A DNA stretch of 64,000 nucleotides from an uncultured Flavobacteriaceae bacterium (GTDB taxonomy: Bacteria; Bacteroidota; Bacteroidia; Flavobacteriales; Flavobacteriaceae), in the NCBI GenBank assembly GCA_947498845.1, contig CANMLX010000002.1:221015-285014 (forward strand), written 5' to 3'. How positions within the stretch are numbered: position 1 is the stretch's first letter; every line of letters starts with the position of its first letter. The position numbers were made by a program, and so were the translations under genes. The notes beneath the pieces are model-generated. The model saw only the letters and a program-made list of their open reading frames with translations. It searched no databases and had not been told where the DNA came from. Shown piece by piece: positions 8,803-17,788 of the stretch.

Positions 8803-9540
8803 ATGAAAAAATTAATATATATACTTCTCGCCCTTATTACTATGGCATGTGATAATGATAGCGACTCTACTTCAAACGGTTCTTCTCCAGATATAGGACA
8901 AGGAGGTGCTTTAGCTAGATTTGCAATTCTAAACGACTATTTATATACTGTAGATAACCAAACTTTAAATGTTTTCAACATAAGTAAAAAAACATCTCCT
9001 GTTCAGGTCAATAGCAACTTTATAGGCTTTGATATTGAAACCTTATTTAATTATAAAGACTATTTATATATTGGGTCTAGAAATGGCATGTTTATATATG
9101 ATGCAACATATCCAGAAACACCTAAAAAGTTGAGCTCTGTAGAACATTTTACGGCTTGCGATCCTGTTATAGCTAATGATACTCATGCGTTTGTTACTTT
9201 AGATTCTAGTTTAGGGTGTGGCACAGAAATTAGCGCACTACAAATTTATGATCTTGAAGACCTTACTAATCCTATTCTTATTTCTAGCAGAAACCTTATT
9301 GCGCCTAAAGGGTTAGGGCTTTATAGTAATTATTTATTTGTATGCGATGATGAAGTGAAAATATTTGATATTTCTAACCCCGAAAAATCAGTATTAGTCA
9401 ACGCTATAGACATAAATGCTTTTGATGTAATTATACAGAATAACCATCTTATACTTGTTGGATTTAATCAACTCAATCAATATAAGTTAGAAATAAATGA
9501 TATAAAAAACATTCAACATTTAAGCGAAATTAAAATCTAA
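8803..9540 (+). CDS. LVIVD repeat lipoprotein
   Basis: 245 residues. Lipobox LITMAC (Cys16) then an Asp/Asn/Ser-rich linker typical of surface-exposed Bacteroidetes lipoproteins. Several LVIVD-type units follow (LNVFNISKKTSPVQVNS, MFIYDATYPETPKKLSS, LQIYDLEDLTNPILISS, VKIFDISNPEKSVLVNA), which build a beta-propeller. It forms an operon with the preceding lipoprotein. Such proteins are thought to bind ligands or partners; no enzymatic residue is evident. Confidence 0.8.
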   Translation: MKKLIYILLALITMACDNDSDSTSNGSSPDIGQGGALARFAILNDYLYTVDNQTLNVFNISKKTSPVQVNSNFIGFDIETLFNYKDYLYIGSRNGMFIYDATYPETPKKLSSVEHFTACDPVIANDTHAFVTLDSSLGCGTEISALQIYDLEDLTNPILISSRNLIAPKGLGLYSNYLFVCDDEVKIFDISNPEKSVLVNAIDINAFDVIIQNNHLILVGFNQLNQYKLEINDIKNIQHLSEIKI

Positions 9541-9671
9541 ATCACCGTACACATCGTATAAATTATAAAATAGTTTTAATTAGCTTATTTCTTTTTAAGG
9601 GAATGTAGGCAAATTAAAACTATATTTATATTTTCGCTTAAACTAGAGTATTTTACTAAATAATCCATTAC

Positions 9672-10304
9672 ATGAACAACGGCTTAAAACTACTAATTGC
9701 TATCACCTTATTTTTTATTACAAATTCTACTATAGCGCAACAAAAAGCAAATAATGATGTTGAGGGGCTATCTTTAAATAGTGGTTCAATTAGTAATCAA
9801 TTTGAGTATGTTATAAAAAAATCATCCAATTGGAGAGATCCAAGAAAAGGACAACCTTATAAAGTTGTTAAGCGCCAATGGTTATACGAACTTAAGAAAC
9901 ATACTCAAGATTCGTTAAACGCTGTTCATAAAAATTTATTAACCACTCAAGAGACCATAAAGGGGCAGGCTAGTGAAATTTCAGAGTTAAAATCTAACCT
10001 ATCCAAAACAAAAGATAGTCTTGAAAAAACGAACTCCGAAAAAAATAACATGTCGTTATTTGGATTGCAAATGAGCAAGACTAGTTATAGTACATTAATG
10101 TGGATAATTATAGCTGCATTACTACTACTATTAATATTCTTCATTTATAAATTTAAAAACAGTAATACCTTAACCAAACACGCAAAACAAAGTCTAACAG
10201 AAATTGAAGAAGAGTTTGAAGAACATCGTAAGATAGCTCTAGAGCGCGAACAGAAAGTAAGACGTCAATTACAAGACGAAATAAATAAGCAAAAGAAGGC
10301 TTAA
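9672..10304 (+). CDS. Membrane-anchored coiled-coil protein, unknown function
   Basis: 210 residues. Signal peptide (residues 1-22, ending TIAQQ), a charged heptad-rich region at about 75-130 (TQETIKGQASEISELKSNLS), one transmembrane helix at about 140-161 (MWIIIAALLLLLIFFIYKF) and a basic/acidic cytoplasmic coiled coil to the end. The topology suggests a structural or scaffolding protein with a periplasmic coiled coil. I do not recognise the family. It stands alone between the lipoprotein pair and the convergent ytxJ. Confidence 0.7.
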   Translation: MNNGLKLLIAITLFFITNSTIAQQKANNDVEGLSLNSGSISNQFEYVIKKSSNWRDPRKGQPYKVVKRQWLYELKKHTQDSLNAVHKNLLTTQETIKGQASEISELKSNLSKTKDSLEKTNSEKNNMSLFGLQMSKTSYSTLMWIIIAALLLLLIFFIYKFKNSNTLTKHAKQSLTEIEEEFEEHRKIALEREQKVRRQLQDEINKQKKA

Positions 10305-10311
10305 TTATCTT

Positions 10312-10701
10312 CTAAATAAATCTAGATAAATCAATAGCATTAATTTGGCCATGAGAAGCATGAGCAACAACTTCGCCATTTCTAACTACTATAAGTTGTG
10401 GCGATTGATGTAGCACTTGAAATTTATATCCAACCTCATTAGACACATCACGGTAATTCAATAAATCCAAATAATACAAATCAAGTTCTTTTTCACTAAA
10501 GTTATAGTTTTCAATAAATTGACGTTGCACCATATTACTAATACCACAACGCGTAGAGTGTTTAAAAATGATTTGTGTTTTTAAAGCAGATTTTTTATGT
10601 ATATAATCTATTTGTTGTAATTCTGTTAAAGGAATCCATGGTAATATCTTTTCTTCCTTAACAACCTTCTCCCCTTTAAAAATTTTTTTTAATAACCCCA
10701 T
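10312..10701 (-). CDS. ytxJ: Bacillithiol-system redox protein YtxJ
   Basis: 129 residues, a thioredoxin-fold protein of the YtxJ (DUF2847) family. FKHSTRCGISNMVQRQF contains the single active Cys52 in the TRCGIS motif, and SPQLIVVRNGEVVAHASHG is the family C-terminal signature. Proposed role: reduction of bacillithiol mixed disulfides (bacilliredoxin-like) in the cytosol. Its presence agrees with bacillithiol use in Flavobacteriaceae. It ends 7 bases from the convergent coiled-coil gene. Confidence 0.9.
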   Translation of the reverse strand: MGLLKKIFKGEKVVKEEKILPWIPLTELQQIDYIHKKSALKTQIIFKHSTRCGISNMVQRQFIENYNFSEKELDLYYLDLLNYRDVSNEVGYKFQVLHQSPQLIVVRNGEVVAHASHGQINAIDLSRFI

Positions 10702-10911
10702 TTACTATTGTTGTTTGTTTTAAATTTATCTTGGATACAAAAATGTTTTAATTATGTATTCTAATACTAAGTCGCTAAGTTAATAAAAACTTACACATGA
10801 CTAATAGTCACTTATTAACAACTAAAAAGTGTCATTTTGTCTTAAAAAATACAATGGTAAAATAATTGACCTGTTGATAACGTAAAGAAAAGGAAAAAAA
10901 ATTAATCTAGA

Positions 10912-13515
10912 ATGAATTTTAATAATTATACCATAAAATCTCAAGAAGCCATTCAACAGGGACAACAAATAGCTCAAGGTTTAGGGCATCAACAGATTGA
11001 AAACGAACACCTTTTTAAAGGTATTTTTGAAGTAGACGAAAATGTTTTGCCATTCCTACTAAAAAAATTAAATGTAAATATTTTAATACTCAAACAAGCT
11101 TTAGATAAACAATTAGAACGTTTCACCAAAGTGTCTGGAACCGATTTAACGATTTCCAGAGAAGCTAGTAAAAGCTTAAACGAAGCATCGTTAATTGCTA
11201 AAAAAATGAAGGATGACTATGTTTCTATAGAACATTTAGCCCTTGCCATTTTTAAATCTAATAGCAAAATAGCACAAATGCTAAAAGACCAAGGTGTCTC
11301 TGAAAAAAATTTAAAAGCAGCTATAGAAGAACTTCGTAAAGGAGAAAATGTGACCTCTCAAAATCAGGAAGACACATACAACGCATTGGGTAAATATGCT
11401 AAAAACCTAAATCGGTTAGCAAAAGATGGAAAACTAGACCCTGTTATTGGTCGAGATGAAGAAATTCGTAGAATACTTCAAATTTTATCTAGGCGTACAA
11501 AAAACAATCCTATTTTGATTGGCGAACCTGGAACAGGAAAAACAGCTATAGCAGAAGGCTTAGCTCATAGAATTATAGATGGTGATATTCCAGAAAATCT
11601 TAAAGACAAACAAATTTTTGCTTTAGATATGGGCGCACTTATTGCTGGAGCAAAATATAAAGGCGAATTCGAAGAACGCTTAAAATCGGTTATTAAAGAA
11701 GTAACAACAAGCGAAGGTGATATTGTGCTGTTTATAGATGAAATTCATACTTTAGTTGGTGCCGGAGGCGGACAAGGAGCAATGGACGCAGCAAATATTT
11801 TAAAGCCAGCCTTAGCAAGAGGCGAGTTAAGAGCCATAGGCGCGACAACTTTAGATGAATACCAAAAGTATTTTGAAAAAGACAAAGCTTTAGAACGTCG
11901 TTTTCAAAAAGTAATCGTAGATGAACCAGATACAGAAAGTGCAATTTCTATACTTCGCGGTATTAAAGAAAAGTACGAAACACACCATAAAGTTCGCATT
12001 AAAGACGAAGCTATTATTGGCGCAGTAGAATTATCACAACGTTATATCACGAATCGTTTTTTACCAGATAAAGCCATTGATTTAATGGATGAAGCTGCAT
12101 CAAAGTTACGTATGGAAATCAATTCTAAACCAGAAGAATTGGATGTATTAGATAGAAAAATAATGCAGCTAGAAATTGAAATTGAAGCCATAAAACGCGA
12201 AAAAGATGAAACAAAGTTAAAATCACTACGAGCAGATTTAGCGAATATTAAAGATGCTAGAAATGAGATTAATGCAAAATGGAAAAGCGAAAAAGATGTT
12301 GTAGACAACATTCAGAATACAAAGCAAGCTATTGAAAACTTTAAGATAGAAGCAGAAAAAGCCGAACGTGATGGCGATTATGGTAAAGTAGCAGAATTAC
12401 GTTATGGCAAAATTAAAGATGCACAACAACAGCTTGAAATGTTTCAAAAAAAGCTCCAAGAACAACCTGAAAACTCTTTAATTAAAGAAGAAGTAACCTA
12501 TGATGATATCGCTGAAGTAGTTGCAAAATGGACAGGTATTCCTGTGACAAAAATGCTCCAAAGTGAGCGTGAAAAACTTTTAAAACTAGAAGACGAATTA
12601 CACAAACGTGTTGTTGGACAAGAAGAAGCGATAGAAGCTGTGAGTGATGCAGTAAGAAGAAGTCGTGCTGGACTACAAAACCCTAAAAAACCAATAGGCA
12701 CTTTCTTGTTTTTAGGGACTACTGGAGTGGGGAAAACAGAATTAGCTAAAGCTCTTGCTGAATATCTTTTTGATGATGAAAATGCAATGACACGTATTGA
12801 TATGAGTGAATACCAGGAACGTCATGCAGTAAGCAGGTTAGTAGGTGCTCCTCCAGGATATGTTGGCTACGATGAAGGCGGTCAATTAACCGAAGCTGTA
12901 AGACGTAAACCCTATTCAGTTGTGCTTTTAGATGAAATTGAAAAAGCCCACCCAGATACTTTTAATATTTTACTACAAGTATTAGATGAAGGGCATCTCA
13001 CAGATAATAAAGGAAGAATTGCAAACTTTAAAAACACGATTATTATTATGACATCAAATATTGGAAGCCACGTAATACAAGAGCACTTTGAAACGACCAA
13101 AGATATTGATACAGCTATAGAGGGTGCTAAAGTAGATGTTCTAGGTATCCTAAAGCAAAGTGTGCGTCCAGAGTTTTTAAATAGAATTGATGATACTGTT
13201 ATGTTTACGCCATTGAGCAAACAGAATATAACAGATATTGTAGGCTTACAATTAAAACGTGTAGCAAAAATGATTGCAGAACAAGGCATTACTTTTGACG
13301 CCACACAAGAAGCAATTACCTATTTAGCCCATAAAGGGTATAACCCAGAATATGGCGCAAGACCTGTTAAACGCGTGATACAAAAAGAAGTTTTAAATGC
13401 TATGAGCAAAGAAATATTAGCTGGAAATATAGCAACAGACAGTATTATTTTACTGGATGCCTTTGACGAAAAGTTAGTTTTTAGAAACCAAAACGACTTA
13501 GTAGATAGTATTTAA
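10912..13515 (+). CDS. clpB: ATP-dependent disaggregase ClpB
   Basis: 867 residues, full length. Order: Clp N domain (1-145), AAA1 with Walker [10 protein letters not shown] at 204-212, the long coiled-coil middle domain (about 400-525) that distinguishes ClpB from ClpA and ClpC, AAA2 with Walker [10 protein letters not shown] from 602, and the ClpB C-terminal domain. It works with DnaK to extract proteins from aggregates. The ~200-base upstream region shows no CIRCE element. A stem with a T tract follows the gene. Confidence 0.98.
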   Translation: MNFNNYTIKSQEAIQQGQQIAQGLGHQQIENEHLFKGIFEVDENVLPFLLKKLNVNILILKQALDKQLERFTKVSGTDLTISREASKSLNEASLIAKKMKDDYVSIEHLALAIFKSNSKIAQMLKDQGVSEKNLKAAIEELRKGENVTSQNQEDTYNALGKYAKNLNRLAKDGKLDPVIGRDEEIRRILQILSRRTKNNPILIGEPGTGKTAIAEGLAHRIIDGDIPENLKDKQIFALDMGALIAGAKYKGEFEERLKSVIKEVTTSEGDIVLFIDEIHTLVGAGGGQGAMDAANILKPALARGELRAIGATTLDEYQKYFEKDKALERRFQKVIVDEPDTESAISILRGIKEKYETHHKVRIKDEAIIGAVELSQRYITNRFLPDKAIDLMDEAASKLRMEINSKPEELDVLDRKIMQLEIEIEAIKREKDETKLKSLRADLANIKDARNEINAKWKSEKDVVDNIQNTKQAIENFKIEAEKAERDGDYGKVAELRYGKIKDAQQQLEMFQKKLQEQPENSLIKEEVTYDDIAEVVAKWTGIPVTKMLQSEREKLLKLEDELHKRVVGQEEAIEAVSDAVRRSRAGLQNPKKPIGTFLFLGTTGVGKTELAKALAEYLFDDENAMTRIDMSEYQERHAVSRLVGAPPGYVGYDEGGQLTEAVRRKPYSVVLLDEIEKAHPDTFNILLQVLDEGHLTDNKGRIANFKNTIIIMTSNIGSHVIQEHFETTKDIDTAIEGAKVDVLGILKQSVRPEFLNRIDDTVMFTPLSKQNITDIVGLQLKRVAKMIAEQGITFDATQEAITYLAHKGYNPEYGARPVKRVIQKEVLNAMSKEILAGNIATDSIILLDAFDEKLVFRNQNDLVDSI

Positions 13516-13546
13516 AGTTTGTTTTATTATTAATTTAATAAGATTG

Positions 13547-13584
13547 GCACTTTCTTAAAATATAGGAAGTGCTATTTTTTTTTT
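13547..13584 (+). terminator. Terminator after clpB
   Basis: The stem GCACTTTCT / AGGAAGTGC has an 8-base loop and is followed by a long T run. It lies about 30 bases beyond the clpB stop codon. Confidence 0.85.
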
Positions 13585-13686
13585 GCAATAAAATCTTCGT
13601 ATGGCATTACTAAATCATCAAAATAAAATTTTAATCTTGAAATAGTTTTTCACATTATTCACATTTTTTTTCTTTACTATTTATAA

Positions 13687-13920
13687 ATGCTCAAAAAATT
13701 AAGTGATTTGGAATTAAATACCATTGATTCTTTATTTATAAAAAATATGAAGATGTCTGTAAATGCTATGCAAAATATAGAAGAACTATTAGAAATGATT
13801 GTTAAAGACAATTCTTATGTTATGAGCAAATACCAAGATAAACTGCTTAATAGTAGAACTAAGAATTGGATTTCTAAAATCGAAAAGTTATCTAAAGAAC
13901 AACCTACATTTTTGGCCTAG
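13687..13920 (+). CDS. Small hypothetical protein, 77 residues
   Basis: Predicted all-helical, charged, no signal peptide (MLKKLSDLELNTIDSL; KLLNSRTKNWISKIEKLSKE). Codon usage looks normal for the window and the frame is clean, but I recognise no family. The frame ends inside the region that resembles a tRNA remnant on the opposite strand. It could be a small regulator or a non-conserved ORF; moderate confidence that it is expressed. Confidence 0.5.
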   Translation: MLKKLSDLELNTIDSLFIKNMKMSVNAMQNIEELLEMIVKDNSYVMSKYQDKLLNSRTKNWISKIEKLSKEQPTFLA

Positions 13921-13924
13921 GAGC

Positions 13925-13985
13925 TGCTCATCTACCAAGCAAACTTGGTGTTATACCAAATAAACTACAAAGTTATGCTAAAAAT
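13925..13985 (-). other. tRNA-like remnant (D-arm and anticodon arm only)
   Basis: On the minus strand a D-arm-like segment (TAGTTTATTTGGTATAACACC, close to the usual TAGCTCAGTTGGTAGAGC pattern) is followed by a stem ACCAA/TTGGT. There is no GTTCGAATC-type T-arm and no matching acceptor stem, so it is not a working tRNA. It may be a decayed tRNA gene. The rest of 13921-14172 shows no gene. Confidence 0.3.
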
Positions 13986-14172
13986 ACACAGTTGCTTTTT
14001 TCTCTTTTGAAGCTGTGGGATGTTTGCATAGCATAGCTATGTAAGCATTACCAAAATAAAGAAAGAGGAAAAATGAACACCTATTTTGGCGTAATTATAT
14101 GGATTATTTGTTACTATACAACTATTAAAGAATAAAGGATATACTGTAAAAGCTGTTTTATAAAATAAATAA

Positions 14173-14210
14173 CATATAAAAAATATACCAATTGGTATAT
14201 TTTTTATATG
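14173..14210. promoter_or_regulatory. 38-bp perfect palindrome, probable operator of the TetR regulator
   Basis: The two 19-base halves are exact reverse complements, centred on ACCAATTGGT between 14191 and 14192. It sits 11 bases before the TetR ATG at 14222 and overlaps a TAnnTTTG box (TATGTTTG, 14207-14214). This is the classic place for autorepression. A near-copy of the core lies before the next gene. Confidence 0.8.
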
Positions 14211-14221
14211 TTTGTACTATC

Positions 14222-14818
14222 ATGACAACAAAAGCCTTACAAACAGCTAAATATATTATTAAAATTTCTGCTCCAATTTTCAATAAAAATGGATATGCAG
14301 CAACCACACTTAATGATATAACTAAAGCTACTGGTTTAACCAAAGGGGCTATTTATGGCAACTTTAAAAATAAGGAAGATCTAGCTTTTGCTTCGTTTAA
14401 ATACATGGTAAAATGTATTATGAAACCTTTATCAGAACATTTAAGCTCGAGCAATTACCCTATAAAAAAATTATATCTTATTACAGACTTCTATAGAAAT
14501 TACTATTACCTGAGCAAGCAAATAGGTGGCTGTCCCCTACTTAATATTGGTGTTGATGCTAATAATCGTAATTCAGAATTATTACATAAAGTAAGACATG
14601 TAATTCAACGTATACAAGACCAATTGTGTACCATTATTGAAGATGGGATAGAAGCTAACGAAATATCATCGGATATTAATGCTATGCAGTATGCCAAACG
14701 CATAGATACCATGATACAGGGCGCTATTTTTATGTCCTATACTATGGATGAAGATATTTATATTTCGGATACAATGGATTTAATAGACAATATTATAACT
14801 AAAGAACTAAAAATTTAA
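14222..14818 (+). CDS. TetR/AcrR family transcriptional regulator
   Basis: 198 residues from the ATG at 14222. An upstream TTG at 14192 in frame lies inside the operator palindrome and is rejected. N-terminal HTH: ATTLNDITKATGLTKGAIYG then NFKNKEDLAFASF, as in TetR repressors. The C-terminal ligand domain resembles the AcrR/YcdC-like type. It probably represses itself and the adjacent thioesterase gene, since both promoters carry the same TATACCAATTGGTATA-like core. The ligand may be an acyl-CoA or fatty acid, judged only from the neighbour. Confidence 0.9.
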   Translation: MTTKALQTAKYIIKISAPIFNKNGYAATTLNDITKATGLTKGAIYGNFKNKEDLAFASFKYMVKCIMKPLSEHLSSSNYPIKKLYLITDFYRNYYYLSKQIGGCPLLNIGVDANNRNSELLHKVRHVIQRIQDQLCTIIEDGIEANEISSDINAMQYAKRIDTMIQGAIFMSYTMDEDIYISDTMDLIDNIITKELKI

Positions 14819-14834
14819 TTTTTTTAATTAAAAA

Positions 14835-14850
14835 TATACTAATTGGTATA
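14835..14850. promoter_or_regulatory. Second TetR-type operator before the thioesterase gene
   Basis: TATACTAATTGGTATA differs at one position from the core of the 38-bp palindrome upstream of the TetR gene. It lies between the TetR stop codon and the thioesterase start, 16 bases before the ATG, which implies that the regulator controls this gene separately. Confidence 0.7.
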
Positions 14851-14866
14851 AAAAATAACATATCGT

Positions 14867-15373
14867 ATGCATCAGCTTCCTAAAATTTTAAAGAGTGAAA
14901 CAAAAATAAGGTTTCAAGATTGTGATCCATTTAACCATCTTAACAATGGTAGCTATATTAATTATTTTATGAATCATCGCGAAGATGTTTTAATAAAATA
15001 CTATAAATTAGATATTTATAAAATCGCTTTAAAAGAAGGTAAAAGTTGGGTATCCAGCAGTAACCAAATTGCTTATTTAAAGCCTGCTTTATTAATGGAA
15101 ACCGTAGTTATTGAGTCTCAATTAATTGATTATAATGATAGTGAATTAAAAGTTGAAATGCGTATGTATAATGAAGATAAAAGTCATCTAAAAGCTGTTA
15201 TTTGGTGTGGCTTTGTACATTTTAATCTTTTAAAACAAAAAAGAGAAACCCATAACGATCATTTTATAAGATTATTTGAATCTGTAAATAGTGCTGTAGA
15301 AGCACAAAACTTTGAAGATAGAATTAGACTGTTTAAAAATAAGATTTTAAGCACCCAAAACATAAATCATTAA
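14867..15373 (+). CDS. Hotdog-fold acyl-CoA thioesterase (YbgC/FadM-like)
   Basis: 168 residues. The N-terminal KIRFQDCDPFNHLNNGSYIN carries the family's catalytic Asp (RFQDCDPFNHLNN corresponds to RYxDxDxxGHVNN). The hotdog core continues with YLKPALLMETVVIESQLI. Such enzymes hydrolyse acyl-CoA or acyl-ACP thioesters in the cytosol. Its promoter carries a copy of the TetR operator, so it is probably induced by the regulator's ligand. Substrate chain length cannot be read. Confidence 0.85.
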   Translation: MHQLPKILKSETKIRFQDCDPFNHLNNGSYINYFMNHREDVLIKYYKLDIYKIALKEGKSWVSSSNQIAYLKPALLMETVVIESQLIDYNDSELKVEMRMYNEDKSHLKAVIWCGFVHFNLLKQKRETHNDHFIRLFESVNSAVEAQNFEDRIRLFKNKILSTQNINH

Positions 15374-15442
15374 CTATCAGTAAATTGAACTTACATCACT
15401 CAAAATAAAAAGGAAAAATTTATAGAATTTAATTTATTTTAT

Positions 15443-15450
15443 TAACTTTG
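15443..15450 (+). promoter_or_regulatory. Candidate -7 box for the DeoC-like gene
   Basis: TAACTTTG matches TAnnTTTG. It lies 58 bases before the ATG at 15508 and directly before the alternative TTG at 15454, which makes that upstream start implausible. Confidence 0.5.
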
Positions 15451-15507
15451 TAGTTGTTTTGCCCCCCAAAGCACCGTGAATTTTTATTATTAAACCTACG
15501 TACCCTA

Positions 15508-16185
15508 ATGAACATTTCTAAGCATGTAGATTATACATCTTCAAACCCTACAACAACAAAAAATGAGGTTATTGACCTCTGTCAATTTGCTAAAAAAAAT
15601 AAAATAAATTCTGTTTGTATTGGTAACAATTATGTTCCATTAGCAAAACAATTACTTGCCGATTCTAATGTAGAAATATCAACTATAATTGGCTATCCTT
15701 TAGGTAGTATAGATACAAAGTCTAAAGTTAGTATGGCTCAAAAAGCCATAGAAGAAGGCGCTAGTGAAATTGATATGGTGATAGATATTGCATCACTAAA
15801 AAACAAAAATTACAATTCTGTTTTAAGCGATATTAATGAAGTAAAATCTGCAATAGGCAATAAACCTTTAAAAGTAATTTTAGAAATACCAGAACTAAAT
15901 AAAAATGAAATAGTAAAAGCGTGTGAAATTTGTCTGGATGCTAATGCAGATTATATTAGAACTTCAACTGGATATTCTAAAGGAGGTGCTACCTTAGCTG
16001 CTGTAAAAATTATAAAAAAGACCGTAAGAAAACAAATTAAAATTGATGCTTGTGGTGATATAAATGATTTTAAAACTGCTGCAAGATACATTGAAGCTGG
16101 AGCAGATAGAGTAGCCACATCTTCGAATATAGACACTAGCCTTAATGAAACTGAACGTGAAAGTGGTAAAGCTATTTTTAGTTAA
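15508..16185 (+). CDS. DeoC-family aldolase homologue lacking both catalytic lysines
   Basis: 225 residues from the ATG at 15508, chosen because the longer frame begins at the promoter box. The protein follows deoxyribose-phosphate aldolase along its length: KHVDYTSSNPTTT (KLIDHT...), IIGYPLGSIDTKSKVSMAQK, EIDMVIDIASLKN with the conserved Asp89, and ADYIRTSTGYSKGGAT. The Schiff-base lysine of the family (KTSTG) is Arg151 here. The second lysine (VKASGGVR) becomes Asp180 in IKIDACGDIN, which also changes the phosphate-binding Gly-Arg. DeoC aldol chemistry is therefore unlikely. The gene converges on pxpABC. Fold secure, function unknown. Confidence 0.75.
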   Translation: MNISKHVDYTSSNPTTTKNEVIDLCQFAKKNKINSVCIGNNYVPLAKQLLADSNVEISTIIGYPLGSIDTKSKVSMAQKAIEEGASEIDMVIDIASLKNKNYNSVLSDINEVKSAIGNKPLKVILEIPELNKNEIVKACEICLDANADYIRTSTGYSKGGATLAAVKIIKKTVRKQIKIDACGDINDFKTAARYIEAGADRVATSSNIDTSLNETERESGKAIFS

Positions 16186-16206
16186 AATTATAGTACACTT
16201 TTTTTA

Positions 16207-17070
16207 TTAGTACATTTTCAATTTAAATCTAATTGAGTTTCCTGTATATTTTTGTGCTAATGTAGCTATTGCTTCATTTGTTAATTGTAAAATCCTGGGA
16301 TATCCACCTGTAGTTTGACAATCTTTCATTAAAATGATAAGCTTACCCGAGGGCGTTAATTGTACAGTACCAGGCATAACTCCAGTGGTTAATATGGAGC
16401 TTATGTTATTTTCTAAAGTTTCACTAAGTTGATAAGCCATTCTATTGTTGTCTTTCGAAATTTTAAATGACCTCGAAAATAATTCGTTTTGTTCCTCTCC
16501 TGATAGTTTATCATATTCTGGCCCTTTAAAAACTACTATTTCATGCGATTTTAAATAGTGGTTTCTAACCTTTAATCTAGAATACATTTTTTTTGGAGGC
16601 TTATCATATTCTTCAATTTTTAACACCTCCCCTTTTACTAAAACATTCTGCTTTGTTATACCATTATACATGCTATAACTCCCCATAACATATTCAGATT
16701 TAAAACCTTTATAAACTGCTAAATAGCATCTAAACCCTGCTTGTAACCTTCCAAAACTTAAAATATCGCCTTTATTAATAAATACTAATCTATAATTTTT
16801 AATAGCATTACCATTAACACAAGGATTTATATAGGCACCCGAAATACATATTGAAGTATTAACTTGAAACTCTAATTTTGGGCCGCTCATAGTAATCTCG
16901 AGCACAGCACATTCAGGGGTATTTCCTAATAAATAATTTGCAGTTTTTGCAGCTATAGCATCCATAACTCCAGATATTGGCACGCCATATTGCTTAAACC
17001 CATTACGACCAAAATCCTGCACTGTTGTATAAAAACCTGGATGTATAATTTTAATCATATAATGTTTCAT
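16207..17070 (-). CDS. pxpC: 5-oxoprolinase subunit PxpC (KipA, biotin-dependent carboxyltransferase family)
   Basis: 287 residues. Family features: IHPGFYTTVQDFGRNGFKQY near the start, GPKLEFQVNTSICISGAYIN and, near the end, GVMPGTVQLTPSGKLIILMK followed by TTGGYPRILQLT. With PxpA and PxpB it forms the ATP-dependent enzyme that opens 5-oxoproline to glutamate. It overlaps pxpB by 20 bases. The ORF starts MKHYMIKI, and the second Met is also possible. Confidence 0.9.
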   Translation of the reverse strand: MKHYMIKIIHPGFYTTVQDFGRNGFKQYGVPISGVMDAIAAKTANYLLGNTPECAVLEITMSGPKLEFQVNTSICISGAYINPCVNGNAIKNYRLVFINKGDILSFGRLQAGFRCYLAVYKGFKSEYVMGSYSMYNGITKQNVLVKGEVLKIEEYDKPPKKMYSRLKVRNHYLKSHEIVVFKGPEYDKLSGEEQNELFSRSFKISKDNNRMAYQLSETLENNISSILTTGVMPGTVQLTPSGKLIILMKDCQTTGGYPRILQLTNEAIATLAQKYTGNSIRFKLKMY

Positions 17071-17782
17071 TTATTATTTGATATACACCAGCGTCCACAA
17101 GAGTTTTTATATTTTTATAATCCATAAGTGATATTGGATAAAACTCTAAACGGTCTCCTGCTTTAGCAAAACAAGGAGGGTTTTTCGAGCTCTCAAAAAA
17201 ATTAACTGGAGTATTACCTATAACATGCCAACCTGCTGGACTTATAGAAGGATAAATTCCTGTTTGACTACCGCCTATAGCTACAGAACCTTTTTCAATT
17301 TTAGAACGAGGTAACGCTCTTCTTGGTGTTACTAATAATTTATCTAAGCCTCCCAAATATAAAAACCCAGGTAAAAACCCTATGAAATATACAATATATC
17401 GTTTTTCGGAATGCTTCTTTATGATCTCTTCAGTAGGCATATTTTTAGAAATAGATAATTCTTCTAAATCTATACCAAAATTAGAATTATAGCACACAGG
17501 GATTTTCCATAATGTACGCATTGGTTTATTTATTTCTAACAAAGAATTATAAAGTTGCTCTAAAACGCCCTTTTCTTTTTTAAAATTAAAATCATTTTTA
17601 GCATATGTTATTAATATGGAATTATAAGCATGATTTAGAGTTATGTGTTTTGAATCATAAAACGTTTCTATTTTAAATTTAAAATCTAAAATAGCATTTA
17701 AAATAGTTTCATCTATGTTATGTTTCCATTCTATAAGAATAGATTTTTCTCCAAACTGTTTATACAATATCATAAAACTCAT
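17051..17782 (-). CDS. pxpB: 5-oxoprolinase subunit PxpB (KipI)
   Basis: 243 residues. KipI signatures: YFIGFLPGFLYLGGLD, RRALPRSKIEKGSVAIGGSQ, TGIYPSISPAGWHVIGNTP, then RLEFYPIS. The protein pairs with PxpC. The gene starts 6 bases after the pxpA stop codon and overlaps pxpC, so pxpA-B-C is a single operon in this order. It is an enzyme subunit, not only the Bacillus KinA inhibitor that named the family. Confidence 0.9.
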   Translation of the reverse strand: MSFMILYKQFGEKSILIEWKHNIDETILNAILDFKFKIETFYDSKHITLNHAYNSILITYAKNDFNFKKEKGVLEQLYNSLLEINKPMRTLWKIPVCYNSNFGIDLEELSISKNMPTEEIIKKHSEKRYIVYFIGFLPGFLYLGGLDKLLVTPRRALPRSKIEKGSVAIGGSQTGIYPSISPAGWHVIGNTPVNFFESSKNPPCFAKAGDRLEFYPISLMDYKNIKTLVDAGVYQIINETLYD

Positions 17783-17788
17783 TACTAT

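Noticed and set aside
10702..10911. CIRCE/HrcA operator before clpB
   Set aside because: No TTAGCACTC-N9-GAGTGCTAA type inverted repeat is present.
13925..13985. A functional tRNA gene
   Set aside because: No T-arm, no acceptor stem and a 6-base anticodon loop.
14192..14221. Upstream TTG start for the TetR gene
   Set aside because: It lies in the centre of the palindrome and upstream of the -7 box end, so it would not be transcribed as part of the mRNA.
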